This document shows, in pieces, positions 50,462-51,466 of a DNA stretch of 51,466 bases. Both the position numbers and the translations under genes were made by a program. Below the pieces are notes generated by a model. That model was not told the DNA's origin. It did not search any database and saw nothing but the letters and a program-made list of their open reading frames with translations. Every line of letters starts with the position of its first letter. Positions within the stretch are counted from its first letter, which is position 1. Source of the DNA: JBJXFE01 sp046153875. Lineage in GTDB: Bacteria > Planctomycetota > Phycisphaerae > Phycisphaerales > UBA1924. The stretch is from positions 1 through 51,466 of the forward strand of contig JBJXFE010000025.1 of the NCBI GenBank assembly GCA_046153875.1, in the 5' to 3' direction.

Positions 50462-51466
50462 GTGTCCGCCACCACCCTCCAACCCGACCCGGGTACCCCG
50501 CCGCTCCGCGGCGGTTCCGAGTCCCCACCCCCCGCTCCTCTGCCCTCGGCCATCTCACCTCACCCCACGCCGCGCCCCACCCTCCCCGGCATAACCCCCG
50601 AAGACCGCGCACTCCTCGCCCAGCTCAAATCCCCCGGCGGCCTCGCCTCCATGGACGACGCCGAGTACGCCGCGTGGATCGAGCGCCCGGAGATCCAGAA
50701 GACCATCGCCGCGCAGGAAGAGCTCCGCGCCCGCATCCAACGCACCATCGACGACGCCCGCGCCGAGCGCTACATCCAGCGCCTCGAAGCCGTCCTCGAC
50801 AACGCCAAGGACCTCACCAACGACGCCCAGCGCGCCGACACCCGCCGCGCCGCCTCACTCCTCCTCCGCCTCACCACACGCCCGCCCCGCGTCATCCTCC
50901 CGGCAACGCTCGCCCGCCCCCCATGTGGCACAGTCGCCGAGGCGACCTCCCCGCTCGGCGGAGGTGACCGCGCCCCGCGGCCGGAGGGGGCTCCTTCTCC
51001 TCGGGGTTTGTCTTCAGGTTCTACAAGTCAACCCACCACCCACCCCGCCGCTCCCGCACCCGCCGACACTTCGTCTCTCAGTCTCTCCGTCTCTTCGTCT
51101 CTTCCCCCTTCTCCCCTCGCCTCCTCGATCCCCGGCCTTCCCGAAACCGTCGCCGACTTCATCCGCGCCGCGGGAACCATCACCGCCGGCTCTGAGGCCG
51201 GTCTCCACGAGGCCGCCGCACACACCGCCGTTCACCGCAAGCGAGCCCTCGGCCCCGATCTCGAGCCCTGGCTCCGCGCCCTCGCGCAGCGCCTCGGCCC
51301 CGCCGAGGTCACCTCCGGCTTCACCCTGCCCCAGGACATCCTCGACTGCGCCGTCCACGCCGTGACCCTCACCCGCCCGGAAGGCCCGCTCCAGGCCCTC
51401 GTTCACGTCGTCCTCGAGCGCCACCCCGACGGCCGCAACATCTGGGCCGTCGCCGACGTCGTCACC
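50462..51466 (+). CDS. Unknown gene, 3' end outside window
   Basis: The frame is open from a GTG at 50462 to the window end (335 codons) without a stop. GGAGAG lies seven bases before the GTG; an upstream in-frame ATG at 50414 has no ribosome site. The protein starts with a Pro-rich segment, then a charged helical domain (ITPEDRALLAQLKSPGGLAS, EYAAWIERPEIQKTIAAQEE, RYIQRLEAVLDNAKDLTNDA), a long Ser/Pro/Thr low-complexity linker (about residues 150-225), and a second helical part (PETVADFIRAAGTITAGSEA, then HRKRALGPDLEPWLRAL). The helical first part vaguely resembles phage small-terminase neighbours, but this is not a firm match. Codon use is strongly C-ending. Confidence 0.7.
   Translation, partial: MSATTLQPDPGTPPLRGGSESPPPAPLPSAISPHPTPRPTLPGITPEDRALLAQLKSPGGLASMDDAEYAAWIERPEIQKTIAAQEELRARIQRTIDDARAERYIQRLEAVLDNAKDLTNDAQRADTRRAASLLLRLTTRPPRVILPATLARPPCGTVAEATSPLGGGDRAPRPEGAPSPRGLSSGSTSQPTTHPAAPAPADTSSLSLSVSSSLPPSPLASSIPGLPETVADFIRAAGTITAGSEAGLHEAAAHTAVHRKRALGPDLEPWLRALAQRLGPAEVTSGFTLPQDILDCAVHAVTLTRPEGPLQALVHVVLERHPDGRNIWAVADVVT

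Overview
The window looks like a chromosomal segment of a GC-rich planctomycete, most likely of the Phycisphaerae. The reasons are: three exported proteins ending in a two-repeat 'GC-type' dockerin-like domain, an ECF sigma factor paired with a Ser/Thr kinase-WD40 receptor, membrane proteins with a CxxC zinc ribbon of planctomycete style, a TIGR03790-type secreted protein, and scattered complex I genes. This placement rests on gene content read by eye; no database search was possible. No rRNA, tRNA, CRISPR array, transposase or origin was seen.

Layout. 1-3386 (+): tail of an unknown gene, dxr (MEP isoprenoid pathway) and a TPR/O-GlcNAc-transferase-like protein. 3410-5632 (-): secreted TIGR03790/dockerin protein. 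5845-9079 (+): nuoD, a lipoprotein, a lamin-tail-domain protein and nuoE. 9073-16247 (-): rplM-rpsI, an anchored protein, a PTPS-III-like pterin enzyme, ppk1, a lipoprotein and two linked membrane-anchored proteins. 16537-18015 (+): CPBP intramembrane protease. 18024-24840 (-): four tightly packed envelope genes (giant coiled-coil protein, Gln-rich exported protein, alpha/alpha-toroid protein, exported beta-rich protein), preceded by a PDZ protein and an NTF2-like membrane protein (to 26956). 27046-33846 (+): a nonulosonic acid locus. 33875-37841 (-): kinase-WD40 and ECF sigma factor. 37996-42024 (+): four exported proteins (two dockerin proteins, a tail-fibre-like protein, an astacin protease). 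42171-45115 (+): HDOD regulator, vapBC and threonine synthase. 45131-45784 (-): zinc-ribbon membrane protein. 45881-48613 (+): cystathionine beta-synthase and a cystathionine gamma-synthase/lyase (transsulfuration). 48614-51466: accessory-looking DNA with repeats, two small unknown genes, a gene-free 0.7 kb stretch and the start of an unknown gene that runs off the window.

The most interesting locus is 27046-33846. A 1231-residue protein joins a Maf-type (DUF115) flagellin glycosyltransferase to a nucleotidyltransferase-like domain and to what reads as a complete radical SAM-SPASM fold that has lost its iron-sulfur cysteines. It is followed by neuA, neuB and neuC, the set that makes CMP-sialic acid-type sugars from UDP-HexNAc. 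The likely job is making an activated nonulosonic acid and attaching it to flagellin or another surface protein.

A second recurring signal is regulatory: five genes have a TANNNT hexamer exactly six bases before the start codon and no Shine-Dalgarno sequence, while neighbouring genes have clear AGGAG sites. This suggests two classes of translation start, one leaderless.
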